From Akkermansiaceae bacterium (GTDB lineage Bacteria; Verrucomicrobiota; Verrucomicrobiia; Verrucomicrobiales; Akkermansiaceae), in NCBI GenBank assembly GCA_020627645.1, contig JAHDGN010000017.1:1-19306 (forward strand): a stretch of 19,306 bases of DNA. Direction: 5' to 3'. The notes beneath the pieces were generated by a model. That model had not been told where the DNA came from, did no database searches, and saw only the letters and a list, made by a program, of their open reading frames with translations. The position numbers and the translations under genes were made by a program. How positions within the stretch are numbered: position 1 is the stretch's first letter; each line of letters opens with the position of its first letter. Shown piece after piece: positions 6,570 through 14,959 of this stretch.

Positions 6570-9356
6570 TTAAACGTTGAAAGCTTCTTCACAGAGCATT
6601 TTTTGCTCTTTCTTATGGACCGCTTTAGATCCAGTTGCCGGACTTGATGCCCGATCTCGTCCTGCATAGCGGACATGGCTTTGAGTGATGTTCTCTAGTC
6701 GTGGCTGCATAAACGACCACGCTCCCATATTCAGTGGTTCCTCCTGACACCACACAAATTTTTTCGCTTTGGCATATGGCGCAATCACTCTCTTGATCTC
6801 CTCACCATGCAATGGATAAAGCTGCTCTACCCTCACAATAGCAGCATTCTTGATGTCATTCTCTTCCCGATGAGCCAGTAAATCATAGTAGACTTTACCA
6901 GAACAAAAGATCACTCGATTCACCGAACTTGGCTTCTCGAACTCAAAATGATCAGGGATGATTTCCTTAAACGCTGAATCTCCGAGGAAATCATCCACTT
7001 CAGATACCGCGCGAGGGTGAGTCAACAGACTCTTAGGAGTCATCAAAATAAGGGGCTTACGTGTCTTAGAATGTTTCTGTCTTCGCAATGCGTGAAAATA
7101 CTGAGCCGGAGTCGTGAAATTACCCACAATCATATTTTTCTCCGCACACAATTGCAAGAAGCGCTCCAATCGAGCACTTGAATGCTCTGGTCCCATTCCC
7201 TCATAACCATGAGGAAGCAACAAAACCATCGAACTTGGAGTCTGCCACTTCGATTCTGCCGAAGAAATAAACTGATCGATCAAAACCTGCGCTCCATTAG
7301 CAAAATCCCCAAATTGAGCCTCCCATAATATGAGCATATTCGGGAAACCCAGGGAATAGCCGTAGTCAAACCCCAAGACAGCCGCTTCCGACAGCAAACT
7401 GTTATAGACGCAGAACCTTTCCTGATCATCGCTTAAGTGGCGAAGGGCAATATACCTCTCCCGAGTCTCATAATCATAAAAAACAGCATGCCTGTGGCTA
7501 AATGTACCCCGTCGACAATCTTGTCCCGATAATCTGACCGGATACCCCTCCAACAATAAGCAACCAAAGGCCAATGCCTCAGCAAACGCCCAATCATATG
7601 GCCCCCCATTTGTGAGAGCTTCCACCCGTCTCGGAATGAATCTCTTCGCCAACGTAGGATGCACCTGAAAACCCTCTGGAACAGTCGTCAAAGTCTGACC
7701 AACATGCTGCAAAGTCTCCAACTCAACTCCCGTCTTCACAGGATCATGAGAATACTCAGGTTGAGGTTCCGCCGTTGAGCCAGTGAAGCTATCCAGATCC
7801 TCAGCCTGCTCTTTTCTTCGCATGTCCTCGAACTCTGCATCCAATTTACCCCAAATTTCATCATGCACAGCCTGGCCATCAGCCGGTGTGATTACTCCAT
7901 TCGCAACAAGTTCATCCTGATAAAGCTGCCCAACCGTCTTTCGACCCGAAATCTTGCGGTAAATATGAGGCTGAGTAAAAGCAGCCTGATCCGTCTCGTT
8001 GTGGCCTTGGCGCCGGTAACAATACATGTCGATCACCACGTCACGGCCCCAAGCCTGACGAAAATCTAAGGCAAAGTCGGCGGCCCAAAGTAACTCCTCA
8101 GGGCGCTCTCCATTAACGTGTAAAATTGGAGCCTCGATCATTTTGGCAACATCGGTTGCATACGCCGAAGAGCGAGCATCCTCAGGCATCGTCGTAAAAC
8201 CAATCTGATTATTGACAATCAAATGGATGGTTCCACCGGTCCGATAACCCTCCAGCTGTGAAAGGTTAAGAACCTCGGCGACCGGTCCCTGACCCGCAAA
8301 AGCAGCATCTCCGTGAATCAACAGAGGTAATACCACTTTTCTATTCGTCTTTGCCCCATCATCTCCAATCATCCGCTGTCTCGCCCTCGCTTTTCCTTCC
8401 ACAACTGGATTAACAGCTTCCAAATGACTTGGATTTGCAGCAAGACTCACCCGAACTTCTCCATCTTCAAGCCGACGAACCTTTTCGTATCCTAGGTGAT
8501 ATTTTACATCTCCATCACCAGCCACCAAATCAGGAACATAGTTTGGAGTAAACTCATAGAGCAACGTAGAAACAGCTTTCTGCACAAAGTGGGCCAAGAC
8601 GTTCAGCCGCCCCCGATGGGCCATCCCCATCTCAATCTCTCGGACTCCAGACTTTGGACATCTCTCCAAAATCTGATTGAGCAACACCATCAACCCCTCG
8701 CCGCCTTCGAGCGAAAAACGCTTTTCCCCCAAAAACTTCTTCCCCAAAAAACTCTCAAAAAGCTCCGGCTCCATCAACCACTTGAGAGCCTTCTTTTTCT
8801 GGTCTGCCGGAATCGTCGGAGCCCCACCACGATCCTCAATCCGACGACGAATCCAATTTCGCACCTCCGTGTTATGGATATGCATATACTCGAAACCAGT
8901 CTTTCCTGAGTAGGTTGCCTTCAGGCTATCCAGCAAATTTCGCAATTTGGTTGGCTCACCCTCCTTGAAAAATTGAGTCGCGGCTTCACGGTCAAGATCT
9001 GCCTCAGACAGCCCAAAGCTCTCCAGTTGTAATCTCGGATTGGCCGTCCCCTCGTCATCAAGTGGATTAATGTGAGCCTGTGTATGCCCCAAGGTCCGAT
9101 AATTGTAGATTAAGCTCACCACCTTACCTCGAAACGACAACTGCTCCTCAGAGAGCGGCTGATCAACAGGGCCTTCAGAATTCGCGGAAACCTCAACGCC
9201 GTTAGGGCCACCCTTCTTCGGGACCGTAGCGCCAAGCTCGAATCCTTCAAAAAATGCCGCCCAATCCGCGTCCACGGATGTCGGATCGTCATTCCATTGG
9301 GAATACTTTTCGTCCAATAAAGCGGCGTTAAACCTAGGTGAGATATTTGAGGACAT
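6570..9356 (-). CDS. odhA: 2-oxoglutarate dehydrogenase E1 component
   Basis: This is a 928-residue thiamine diphosphate-dependent E1, full length for the SucA/OdhA family. It decarboxylates 2-oxoglutarate and passes the succinyl group to the lipoyl domains of E2. The N-terminal E1o helix motif (residues about 9-40, with QWNDDPTSVDADWAAFFEGF) is typical. The catalytic part shows GMAHRGRLNVLAHF (244-257), LAANPSHLEAVNPVVEG (305-321), HGDAAFAGQGPVAE (348-361) with NNQIGFTT (382-389) for cofactor and Mg binding, FSHRHAVF (619-626), QFGDFANGAQ (681-690), HGYEGMGPEHSSARLE (716-731) and a C-terminal QEEP (871). There is no acyltransferase domain of the actinobacterial KGD type. It is first in an odhA-odhB pair; E3 must be encoded elsewhere. 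No clear Shine-Dalgarno sequence precedes the ATG, but the conserved N-terminus supports it. Confidence 0.97.
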   Translation of the reverse strand: MSSNISPRFNAALLDEKYSQWNDDPTSVDADWAAFFEGFELGATVPKKGGPNGVEVSANSEGPVDQPLSEEQLSFRGKVVSLIYNYRTLGHTQAHINPLDDEGTANPRLQLESFGLSEADLDREAATQFFKEGEPTKLRNLLDSLKATYSGKTGFEYMHIHNTEVRNWIRRRIEDRGGAPTIPADQKKKALKWLMEPELFESFLGKKFLGEKRFSLEGGEGLMVLLNQILERCPKSGVREIEMGMAHRGRLNVLAHFVQKAVSTLLYEFTPNYVPDLVAGDGDVKYHLGYEKVRRLEDGEVRVSLAANPSHLEAVNPVVEGKARARQRMIGDDGAKTNRKVVLPLLIHGDAAFAGQGPVAEVLNLSQLEGYRTGGTIHLIVNNQIGFTTMPEDARSSAYATDVAKMIEAPILHVNGERPEELLWAADFALDFRQAWGRDVVIDMYCYRRQGHNETDQAAFTQPHIYRKISGRKTVGQLYQDELVANGVITPADGQAVHDEIWGKLDAEFEDMRRKEQAEDLDSFTGSTAEPQPEYSHDPVKTGVELETLQHVGQTLTTVPEGFQVHPTLAKRFIPRRVEALTNGGPYDWAFAEALAFGCLLLEGYPVRLSGQDCRRGTFSHRHAVFYDYETRERYIALRHLSDDQERFCVYNSLLSEAAVLGFDYGYSLGFPNMLILWEAQFGDFANGAQVLIDQFISSAESKWQTPSSMVLLLPHGYEGMGPEHSSARLERFLQLCAEKNMIVGNFTTPAQYFHALRRQKHSKTRKPLILMTPKSLLTHPRAVSEVDDFLGDSAFKEIIPDHFEFEKPSSVNRVIFCSGKVYYDLLAHREENDIKNAAIVRVEQLYPLHGEEIKRVIAPYAKAKKFVWCQEEPLNMGAWSFMQPRLENITQSHVRYAGRDRASSPATGSKAVHKKEQKMLCEEAFNV

Positions 9357-9426
9357 GATCGGTAAATCGGAGGAAGGAATCGTATCAATAGCACTTTCGG
9401 GCTTGGAACAGTTCGATCCTTGGGCT

Positions 9427-9455
9427 TACTTACTGCTCACACCTTCGCTAGTCAA
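9427..9455 (-). promoter_or_regulatory. Possible odhA promoter
   Basis: On the minus strand, TTGACT (9450-9455) is followed after 17 bases by TAAGTA (9427-9432), about 70 bases before the odhA start. The -35-like box matches the sigma-70 consensus at 5 of 6 positions but the -10-like box is poor. The same TTGACT-N17-TAAG layout precedes the amidase gene, which is the main reason for listing it. The 133-base region 9357-9489 is divergent and must also hold the promoter of the ABC cassette, for which I see no convincing box. Confidence 0.3.
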
Positions 9456-9489
9456 CAGCACAGCAACGATTCCAGCTTAAAAAATTTCC

Positions 9490-10422
9490 ATGATCGAAAT
9501 TGCCAACCTGAGCAAACAATACGGTCGCCACACAGCCGTCGATAAAATCTCATTCGAAGTCACCAAAGGTGACATCGTTGGATTTCTTGGGCCAAACGGT
9601 GCCGGTAAAACCACAACCCTAAGGATGCTGACCGGATTCCTGCCCCCTACCTCCGGTGCTGGGCGCATTGCGGGGAAGGATATTTTTCGAGAATCCCTCG
9701 AAGTTCGCAAACGAATCGGCTACATGCCTGAGAACGTTCCCCTTTATACCGACATGCGCGTACGCGAATACCTAAGATTTCGAGGCGGGCTCAGAGGACT
9801 AGCTGGGAAAAAGCTCAAAAATCGAATGTCGGAGGTGATGGAAACCTGTGGACTGACCGACGTCCGGCGAAAAATGATCAAAACCCTCTCAAAAGGCTAC
9901 CGGCAGAGAGTCGGCCTCGCTGACGCTCTCATCCACGAACCTGACCTCCTGATCCTCGATGAACCAACAAACGGCCTCGACCCCAATCAGATCCGGGCGA
10001 TCCGAAACCTCATTCAGAATCTCGGAAAAAAACACACCATCCTTCTCTCAACTCATATTCTTTCTGAAGTCGAGATGACTTGCAACAAGGTCATCATTAT
10101 CGATCAAGGGAAAATAAAAGCCTCAGACACCCCTGAAAACCTCGTAAATTCAATGCGCCAAGCCGGACGTATCACAGCCGAACTTCAGTGCCCGGGCCCC
10201 GAAGCAGAAAACCTCATCTCATCTCTTTCTGAGGTAAAAAAGGTGACCAGAGAGGCTCTTGAAGAAAATTGGCACCGTTTTACTGTGTTCGTAGCCCCAC
10301 ATACCGACACCAGGCTCAAAATCGGCAATCTAGCTTCTGAACACAAATGGCCCATTCGCTCCCTAGATCGTCGCATTGGAACCCTCGAAGAGGTTTTTGT
10401 AGAACTCACACGTAAAGACTAA
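9490..10422 (+). CDS. ABC transporter ATP-binding protein, GldA-like
   Basis: This 310-residue cytoplasmic ATPase would power the ABC-2 permease encoded next. Visible motifs are Walker A GPNGAGKT (34-41), a Q-loop-region motif GYMPENVPLY (78-87, with Glu instead of Gln, as I recall for GldA-type proteins), signature LSKGYRQRVGLA (133-144), Walker B LLILDEPT (153-160) and the switch histidine in STHIL (H189). The roughly 80-residue C-terminal extension after the nucleotide-binding domain is usual for the GldA/CcmA-type ATPases. It is the first gene of a four-gene plus-strand block and the next ATG is 12 bases after its stop. In Bacteroidetes, GldA works with GldF and GldG in gliding motility. 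No gliding-specific gld genes are visible here, so the substrate is unknown. Confidence 0.93.
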   Translation: MIEIANLSKQYGRHTAVDKISFEVTKGDIVGFLGPNGAGKTTTLRMLTGFLPPTSGAGRIAGKDIFRESLEVRKRIGYMPENVPLYTDMRVREYLRFRGGLRGLAGKKLKNRMSEVMETCGLTDVRRKMIKTLSKGYRQRVGLADALIHEPDLLILDEPTNGLDPNQIRAIRNLIQNLGKKHTILLSTHILSEVEMTCNKVIIIDQGKIKASDTPENLVNSMRQAGRITAELQCPGPEAENLISSLSEVKKVTREALEENWHRFTVFVAPHTDTRLKIGNLASEHKWPIRSLDRRIGTLEEVFVELTRKD

Positions 10423-10434
10423 AGAAACAAAAAC

Positions 10435-11241
10435 ATGCGCACTTTTCGCATTCTTTTCCTCAAAGAGCTGAAATCCTATTTTCTCTCCCCATTTGGATGG
10501 CTCATTCTCGCTTTCTCAGCCCTCATGCAAGGGATCATCTTATCTTTAGTTCTCAAGGGATTCAAAGATAGTCCCCGCTCAGAAAGCCTTGTCCATCAAT
10601 TCTTTCAAGACACCTTCTTCTGGTTCTTTTTCCTCTTTTTGTTTCCAGTTCTAACGATGAGACTTTTCTCTGAAGAAAAACGCTCAGGAACATTAGAGGG
10701 ACTTCTCACCGCCCCAGTGAAAATTTGGCACATTGTCCTGTCCAAATTTTCTGCCGCTTATCTCTGCTTTCTGATTCTTTGGATTCCATCAATCATCCAC
10801 TTCAAGCTCTTCACGATTTTGACAGATGTCCCTGCTCCATTCACTAATTACGAACTCATTGGGGCTCTCATCGGAGTTTTTCTAATCGGATCACTCTTCA
10901 CCTCAATTGGCTGCTTAGCTTCCTCGCTAACCTCCAGCCAAATCATTGCCGGTTTGATCTGCGTTGCCTTTCTACTCATTCATTTCTTACTCGGATTCGT
11001 AACTACTTTCTTTGGAAGCCAAATCCCTGCTGCGCCACTGTTCGACTTTATCTCACCTCAATCTTCGTTTCGCGTGGGCTCATCGACTCTCGTCCGATCA
11101 TTTATTATCTCACAACGACCGGATTCATCCTCTTCATTACTCACCATCTTCTCGACTACCGACGCTGGAAACCCTGAACCATGTCTGACTCCTCTGCAAA
11201 TTACGAAATGGCCCCGCCACCAAAACCAGTCAAACGTCTAG
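10435..11241 (+). CDS. ABC-2 permease, GldF-like; apparent frameshift at 3' end
   Basis: This is the membrane subunit of the ABC system. The frame gives 268 residues: five hydrophobic helices (about 19-40, 61-78, 98-120, 140-165, 172-197) and the family motif FSEEKRSGTLEGLLTAPV after helix 2. After LFDFISPQSSF (to residue 212) the frame turns into a Ser/Pro/Thr-rich tail that overlaps the next gene by 61 bases, which looks out of frame. In the -1 frame from base 11070 the sequence instead reads SRGLIDSRPIIYY and continues as a sixth helix ending at a TGA at 11175-11177, 3 bases before the next ATG. The restored product would be about 247 residues. Either the gene carries a small indel near 11060-11072 or the sequence has an error. 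The family call is firm; the integrity of this copy is not. Confidence 0.88.
   Translation: MRTFRILFLKELKSYFLSPFGWLILAFSALMQGIILSLVLKGFKDSPRSESLVHQFFQDTFFWFFFLFLFPVLTMRLFSEEKRSGTLEGLLTAPVKIWHIVLSKFSAAYLCFLILWIPSIIHFKLFTILTDVPAPFTNYELIGALIGVFLIGSLFTSIGCLASSLTSSQIIAGLICVAFLLIHFLLGFVTTFFGSQIPAAPLFDFISPQSSFRVGSSTLVRSFIISQRPDSSSSLLTIFSTTDAGNPEPCLTPLQITKWPRHQNQSNV
11070..11177 (+). other. Displaced 3' segment of the ABC-2 permease gene in the -1 frame
   Basis: Read from 11070 this segment encodes SRGLIDSRP, the hydrophobic stretch IIYYLTTTGFILFITHH and a basic end LLDYRRWKP before TGA. It matches what GldF-like permeases have at their C-terminus: an SRG-x-IDxRP element after the SPQ loop, a last membrane helix and a short basic tail. 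It is shifted by one base relative to the upstream frame, whose last plausible residue is F212 (11068-11070). Confidence 0.75.
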
Positions 11242-12710
11242 GATTGGGAGTTCGCGCCTGCCTGCAAATCATCCTGGTAACGCTCTCGATCTTCCTGATC
11301 TTTTATTTGGCCATCACCTATCACCTCCGAAAAGATCTCACCTCCCAAGGCACCTTTACCCTCTCAGAGGCAACTCAAAAACTCATCGACTCTCCTGATT
11401 TCCAAGATAGAGAATCTCCAGTCAGAATCATTGCCGCAATCAGAAGATCCTCAACGAATTTTTTGCGCCTTCAACCAATCCTGGAGGAGTATCAACGGAT
11501 CTCGAATCAAAAAATAGAAATCGAATACATCGATCCGATTCGTGACGGAAACCGGTCAGACGAAATCCGCAACAATTATGACAAACTCTTAGGGCAAAAA
11601 TTCTTCACCGAAGACATTCTCATCATCGATGCCCGCACCCCTGAAAAAAACGAAAACAAACATGTCAAATTCCTCAGAATTCAGGACCTTCTGATCTGGC
11701 GCGAAAACGAAAAAAACCAACGCAAACCGATCGGCTATCAAGACGAAGACATGATCACTTCGTTCTTGAAGGCTTCTGTCGAAGGTGAATCTCGAATCAT
11801 GTATCTCATCGCCGATAAAAGTGACCTTGAAGTCGGCGCCATCGGAACTCCATGGCAAGTCCTCACCGAAACATTCATCAAACAGAATGTCCTCCTAGTT
11901 CCCATCAATATTTCACAAATAAAGGCAATCCCTGACAACGCTGAAGCAGTCGTCATCGTCTCCCCCCAATACGATTTTGAACCCGCCGAAATGGACGTTC
12001 TGAATGACTACTGGAATCGCCCTTCAAGCTCAATCATTGCCTACCTAACACCGAACCCTCGTTTAATCAGGCTAAAATCCTTTCTACGCAAACACGGAGT
12101 CACCCCTCGGGACGATCGCGTGATCCGGACCCGAAATGGTAAAACGGACAGCCATGTCCTCGCAACCTTTACCGGAGGACTAGGAATCAGTGGCGCTCTC
12201 GAAATGAAATCAGTGCCCTTCGAAGGACGTGTCGGCAGTCTCGAGGTAAGAGAAGGCGCTGAAGACCTTGAAACAAATGGAATTCAAGCCTTCACTCTAA
12301 TCCAGTCAAACCCAGACTTCTGGGGCGAAACTTCATATCGCAAACCTAACCCCAAGTTCGACAGTGACTCAGACAACCAGGGCCCTCTCGCCATCGGCGC
12401 TGCCGTCCTAAAAGGAAATGCCAACGACGATTCGACAGCAGACGAACTCTCCAAAATGATAGTTCTCTCCACCACAGGATTCTTAGACCCCAAAAGGCTC
12501 GGAAACGAACAACTCGATTTCGTCAAAAATTCAACGCGCTGGCTTCTTGGTCGACAAGAACTCATGGGAATTGGACCACGTAATTTCCAAATGCGGAAAC
12601 TCAACCTCATCCAAGATGAAGTCGACTACCTTCAAAAAATCACCCTCTTCTTCATCCCTCTTGCACTTGTCATCACCGCCCTATTTGTTTGGAACCTAAG
12701 ACGCTCCTAG
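11181..12710 (+). CDS. GldG-like ABC transporter auxiliary protein
   Basis: This 509-residue protein has a short cytoplasmic tail, one membrane helix near the N-terminus (about 25-47), a large soluble region likely in the periplasm, and a second helix near the C-terminus (about 486-506, FFIPLALVITALFVWNL) followed by RRS. The first soluble part (about 58-120, with FTLSEATQKLID, then LQPILEEYQRI and IEIEYIDP) matches the GldG/ABC_transp_aux pattern, where these proteins carry an N-terminal DUF7088-type domain followed by an IFT52/GldG-like domain. Members have no enzyme activity assigned; they sit beside GldA and GldF homologues, as here. The ATG is 3 bases after the restored permease stop, and the reading frame ends 8 bases before the DUF4340 start. 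Confidence 0.87.
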   Translation: MSDSSANYEMAPPPKPVKRLGLGVRACLQIILVTLSIFLIFYLAITYHLRKDLTSQGTFTLSEATQKLIDSPDFQDRESPVRIIAAIRRSSTNFLRLQPILEEYQRISNQKIEIEYIDPIRDGNRSDEIRNNYDKLLGQKFFTEDILIIDARTPEKNENKHVKFLRIQDLLIWRENEKNQRKPIGYQDEDMITSFLKASVEGESRIMYLIADKSDLEVGAIGTPWQVLTETFIKQNVLLVPINISQIKAIPDNAEAVVIVSPQYDFEPAEMDVLNDYWNRPSSSIIAYLTPNPRLIRLKSFLRKHGVTPRDDRVIRTRNGKTDSHVLATFTGGLGISGALEMKSVPFEGRVGSLEVREGAEDLETNGIQAFTLIQSNPDFWGETSYRKPNPKFDSDSDNQGPLAIGAAVLKGNANDDSTADELSKMIVLSTTGFLDPKRLGNEQLDFVKNSTRWLLGRQELMGIGPRNFQMRKLNLIQDEVDYLQKITLFFIPLALVITALFVWNLRRS

Positions 12711-12718
12711 TCGAAGAT

Positions 12719-14959
12719 ATGCGCCTCCTACCGACTTTCCTAATCATCCTCCTCACAGCTTGTCTGGGCACTCTTGTCTTTATCCAACAAACCCAAGGCA
12801 ACCTAAACTTTCTCTTCGGGGCCAAACCTCTTGAAGCAGGCGACAAACTTTATCACTTCGACCCGGATTCTGTGGGCCGAATCGAAATCACGAACCACGA
12901 CGGAACAAAAGCAACCGTGATTAAAAAAGGCGCCGGCTGGACCCTTGAATCCCCCTGGAAAGATTACGCCGATCCTCGGCGAATCCACGCCCTCACACAC
13001 TTTGCATCTAAGCTCCACATCCAAGATGTCATCACGCCAGAAAAAGGCGATTCTCTCGCGGAGTATGGTCTTCAAAACGACCGCATTTCCCTCAAGATGT
13101 TCTCTATCGATGGGAAACCTCTCTGCGACTTTTCCATTGGCCGCTACACTTCATGGTGGGCCTTTGACCCCGAACACGAAACCCCGCCAAATGAAACCCC
13201 ACCAACATTCCCAACACTGATTGTGCAGCCCAATGAAAAAGGCCAAAACAAATACCTGTATGCCTGCCCTGACATTAATGACCCAACGAATCGAGTGGAA
13301 TCCATTCGATATCTTTTCGCAAAAAACCTGAGACTCTTCCGAGCTCACCAAGTCTTCTACAATCATCCCAAGTTTGCTGCCGAGATCACAATCAAGGACT
13401 CCAAGTCTGAAATCACCCTAAAGCGTTCATCGTATAAACCCAACACTCCCTGGAAACTCACGAAACCATTTACTCTGGACACGAGCCCCGATGCCATAAA
13501 AAAACTCATTGAGGGCCTGTCAGGCATCGAAGCAAGAGAGGTTCTCGAACTCAACGACATCCCCCTTCCTGAACCGACCTCCGAAAATCTCTCTCATACC
13601 ATTTCCATCCGATACTTCCTCGGAGAAAACCAAATCTCACCACCCATTCACGCAAGCGTATACAAACCAATTCCCGAACAAAAAAACCTAAGTCCGGTCA
13701 TCGTTCAATCTAAAGACGGGTCGAAAAGACCAGCCCTTCTCTTAGTTCGAACCGACCCAAATTCACGGTTCGCAGCACTGCCAATGCAAGTTTCCAGCCT
13801 AAGAAACCGAACTCTGACTTCATTGAACCCAAAGCTCGTCAATCAAGTTCAAATCGAAGACTTCAGAGGACGGACCGTAAAACTAAAACCTGAAAAAGAT
13901 CCCCATGAACGAATCTTTCGATGGCATGCCCAAATCTACGAAAACAACACCAGCGCGGAAGAATCTGTCATCAACTACGACGGAGCAGTAAACGATGTCC
14001 AATTCGACACTCTCTTTCGTGCACTTTTCAATGACCCGATCAAAGCGTTTACCGATGATGCCTCAACAAACCCCACCATCTACGGCCTTGATACTCCTGA
14101 TCGAATCATTCGCATAGGAATGATCGATGGTTCGACAACCTCATACGCCATCGGAGCCAAATTAAGCCCCACTTACTACATTCGACTTGCAGACAACGGC
14201 ACCCCTCTGGAAGTTAGCCCCGAGGCCTTCAAATCGGCACTTGATGGGGTCCCGCACCCAGACCTATCCAAACTCACCCGAAATAATTCCGACACTCCGA
14301 TTTCAGCCAATGATTTGGTAGCCTTCGGACTAGACCGCCCAGCCTCAGTAGAAATCGACAACAAAACATACCATCTCGGAAAGATTGTATCCCCAAGATA
14401 CTTCACCTGTCGCCTAGACTCCAATGACAAACCTACAAAGCATGTCGTCGAAATATCAGCTGCCACGATTTCTAAAATGCCTCTTCAAGCATTTCATTGG
14501 AAAGATCGACGGCTCTGGAACATTAATCCCGTAGAATTCACCGGAATTAGCCTCAGAAAATCGGGTGATGCCCAACTGCAACTATCCTACGATTTCTACA
14601 GTGAAGTTTGGGGAGCGACCAAAGGACCTAAGAATGTCACACCGCTACTCAATCCGCATAAGGCAGACAAACTCGTGAAGCGGCTCTCCAATATCAAAGT
14701 CCACAAATGGCTCGGACAATTCGCCCTCACTGCCGAAGAGAAACTGACTTTCCCAGAAATGGAAATTGAAGTTCGACTCGAACAAATTGACGAAAACGGA
14801 AATCGCCTTCCTGACCTAAAACAATCATTGAGAATTTCTGGAGTTTCTGAAAACGAAATCCAACACCTCTATTACGGAAAATCAAACTCAAGCCCCGACT
14901 ACTTCCTCTTAGAAGCTGCCACAGTAGAATCGCTAAAAATAGACGTTCTAAGTGACTGA
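12719..14959 (+). CDS. DUF4340 domain protein with N-terminal membrane anchor
   Basis: The frame is open from an ATG at 12689, inside the previous gene, but I choose the ATG at 12719 because the product then starts directly with a hydrophobic anchor (LLPTFLIILLTACLGTLVFI) and follows the GldG stop by 8 bases. This gives 746 residues. DUF4340 features are FDPDSVGRIEITN, then GWTLESPWKDYADPRRI, and the EYGL element. A related element recurs three times: EYGLQNDRISLKM (about 115), IYGLDTPDRIIRI (about 454) and AFGLDRPASVEI (about 535). The first two are followed by IDG and IG. This suggests internal repeats of the same fold. DUF4340 proteins occur next to GldG-like ABC genes in many bacteria and have no known activity. 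The last 12 bases overlap the convergent argA-like gene. Confidence 0.88.
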   Translation: MRLLPTFLIILLTACLGTLVFIQQTQGNLNFLFGAKPLEAGDKLYHFDPDSVGRIEITNHDGTKATVIKKGAGWTLESPWKDYADPRRIHALTHFASKLHIQDVITPEKGDSLAEYGLQNDRISLKMFSIDGKPLCDFSIGRYTSWWAFDPEHETPPNETPPTFPTLIVQPNEKGQNKYLYACPDINDPTNRVESIRYLFAKNLRLFRAHQVFYNHPKFAAEITIKDSKSEITLKRSSYKPNTPWKLTKPFTLDTSPDAIKKLIEGLSGIEAREVLELNDIPLPEPTSENLSHTISIRYFLGENQISPPIHASVYKPIPEQKNLSPVIVQSKDGSKRPALLLVRTDPNSRFAALPMQVSSLRNRTLTSLNPKLVNQVQIEDFRGRTVKLKPEKDPHERIFRWHAQIYENNTSAEESVINYDGAVNDVQFDTLFRALFNDPIKAFTDDASTNPTIYGLDTPDRIIRIGMIDGSTTSYAIGAKLSPTYYIRLADNGTPLEVSPEAFKSALDGVPHPDLSKLTRNNSDTPISANDLVAFGLDRPASVEIDNKTYHLGKIVSPRYFTCRLDSNDKPTKHVVEISAATISKMPLQAFHWKDRRLWNINPVEFTGISLRKSGDAQLQLSYDFYSEVWGATKGPKNVTPLLNPHKADKLVKRLSNIKVHKWLGQFALTAEEKLTFPEMEIEVRLEQIDENGNRLPDLKQSLRISGVSENEIQHLYYGKSNSSPDYFLLEAATVESLKIDVLSD

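Noticed and set aside
8496..8909. 137-codon plus-strand open frame across odhA
   Set aside because: Lies fully inside a well-conserved E1 coding region on the other strand and has no recognisable motif.
11055..11075. Programmed -1 frameshifting in the permease gene
   Set aside because: There is no X-XXY-YYZ slippery heptamer and no obvious downstream stem; a mutation or sequence error explains the data more simply.
12689..12718. Earlier start for the DUF4340 gene, adding ten residues
   Set aside because: It would place a polar peptide before the membrane anchor and overlap the previous gene by 22 bases; the ATG at 12719 follows the stop by 8 bases and begins directly with the anchor.
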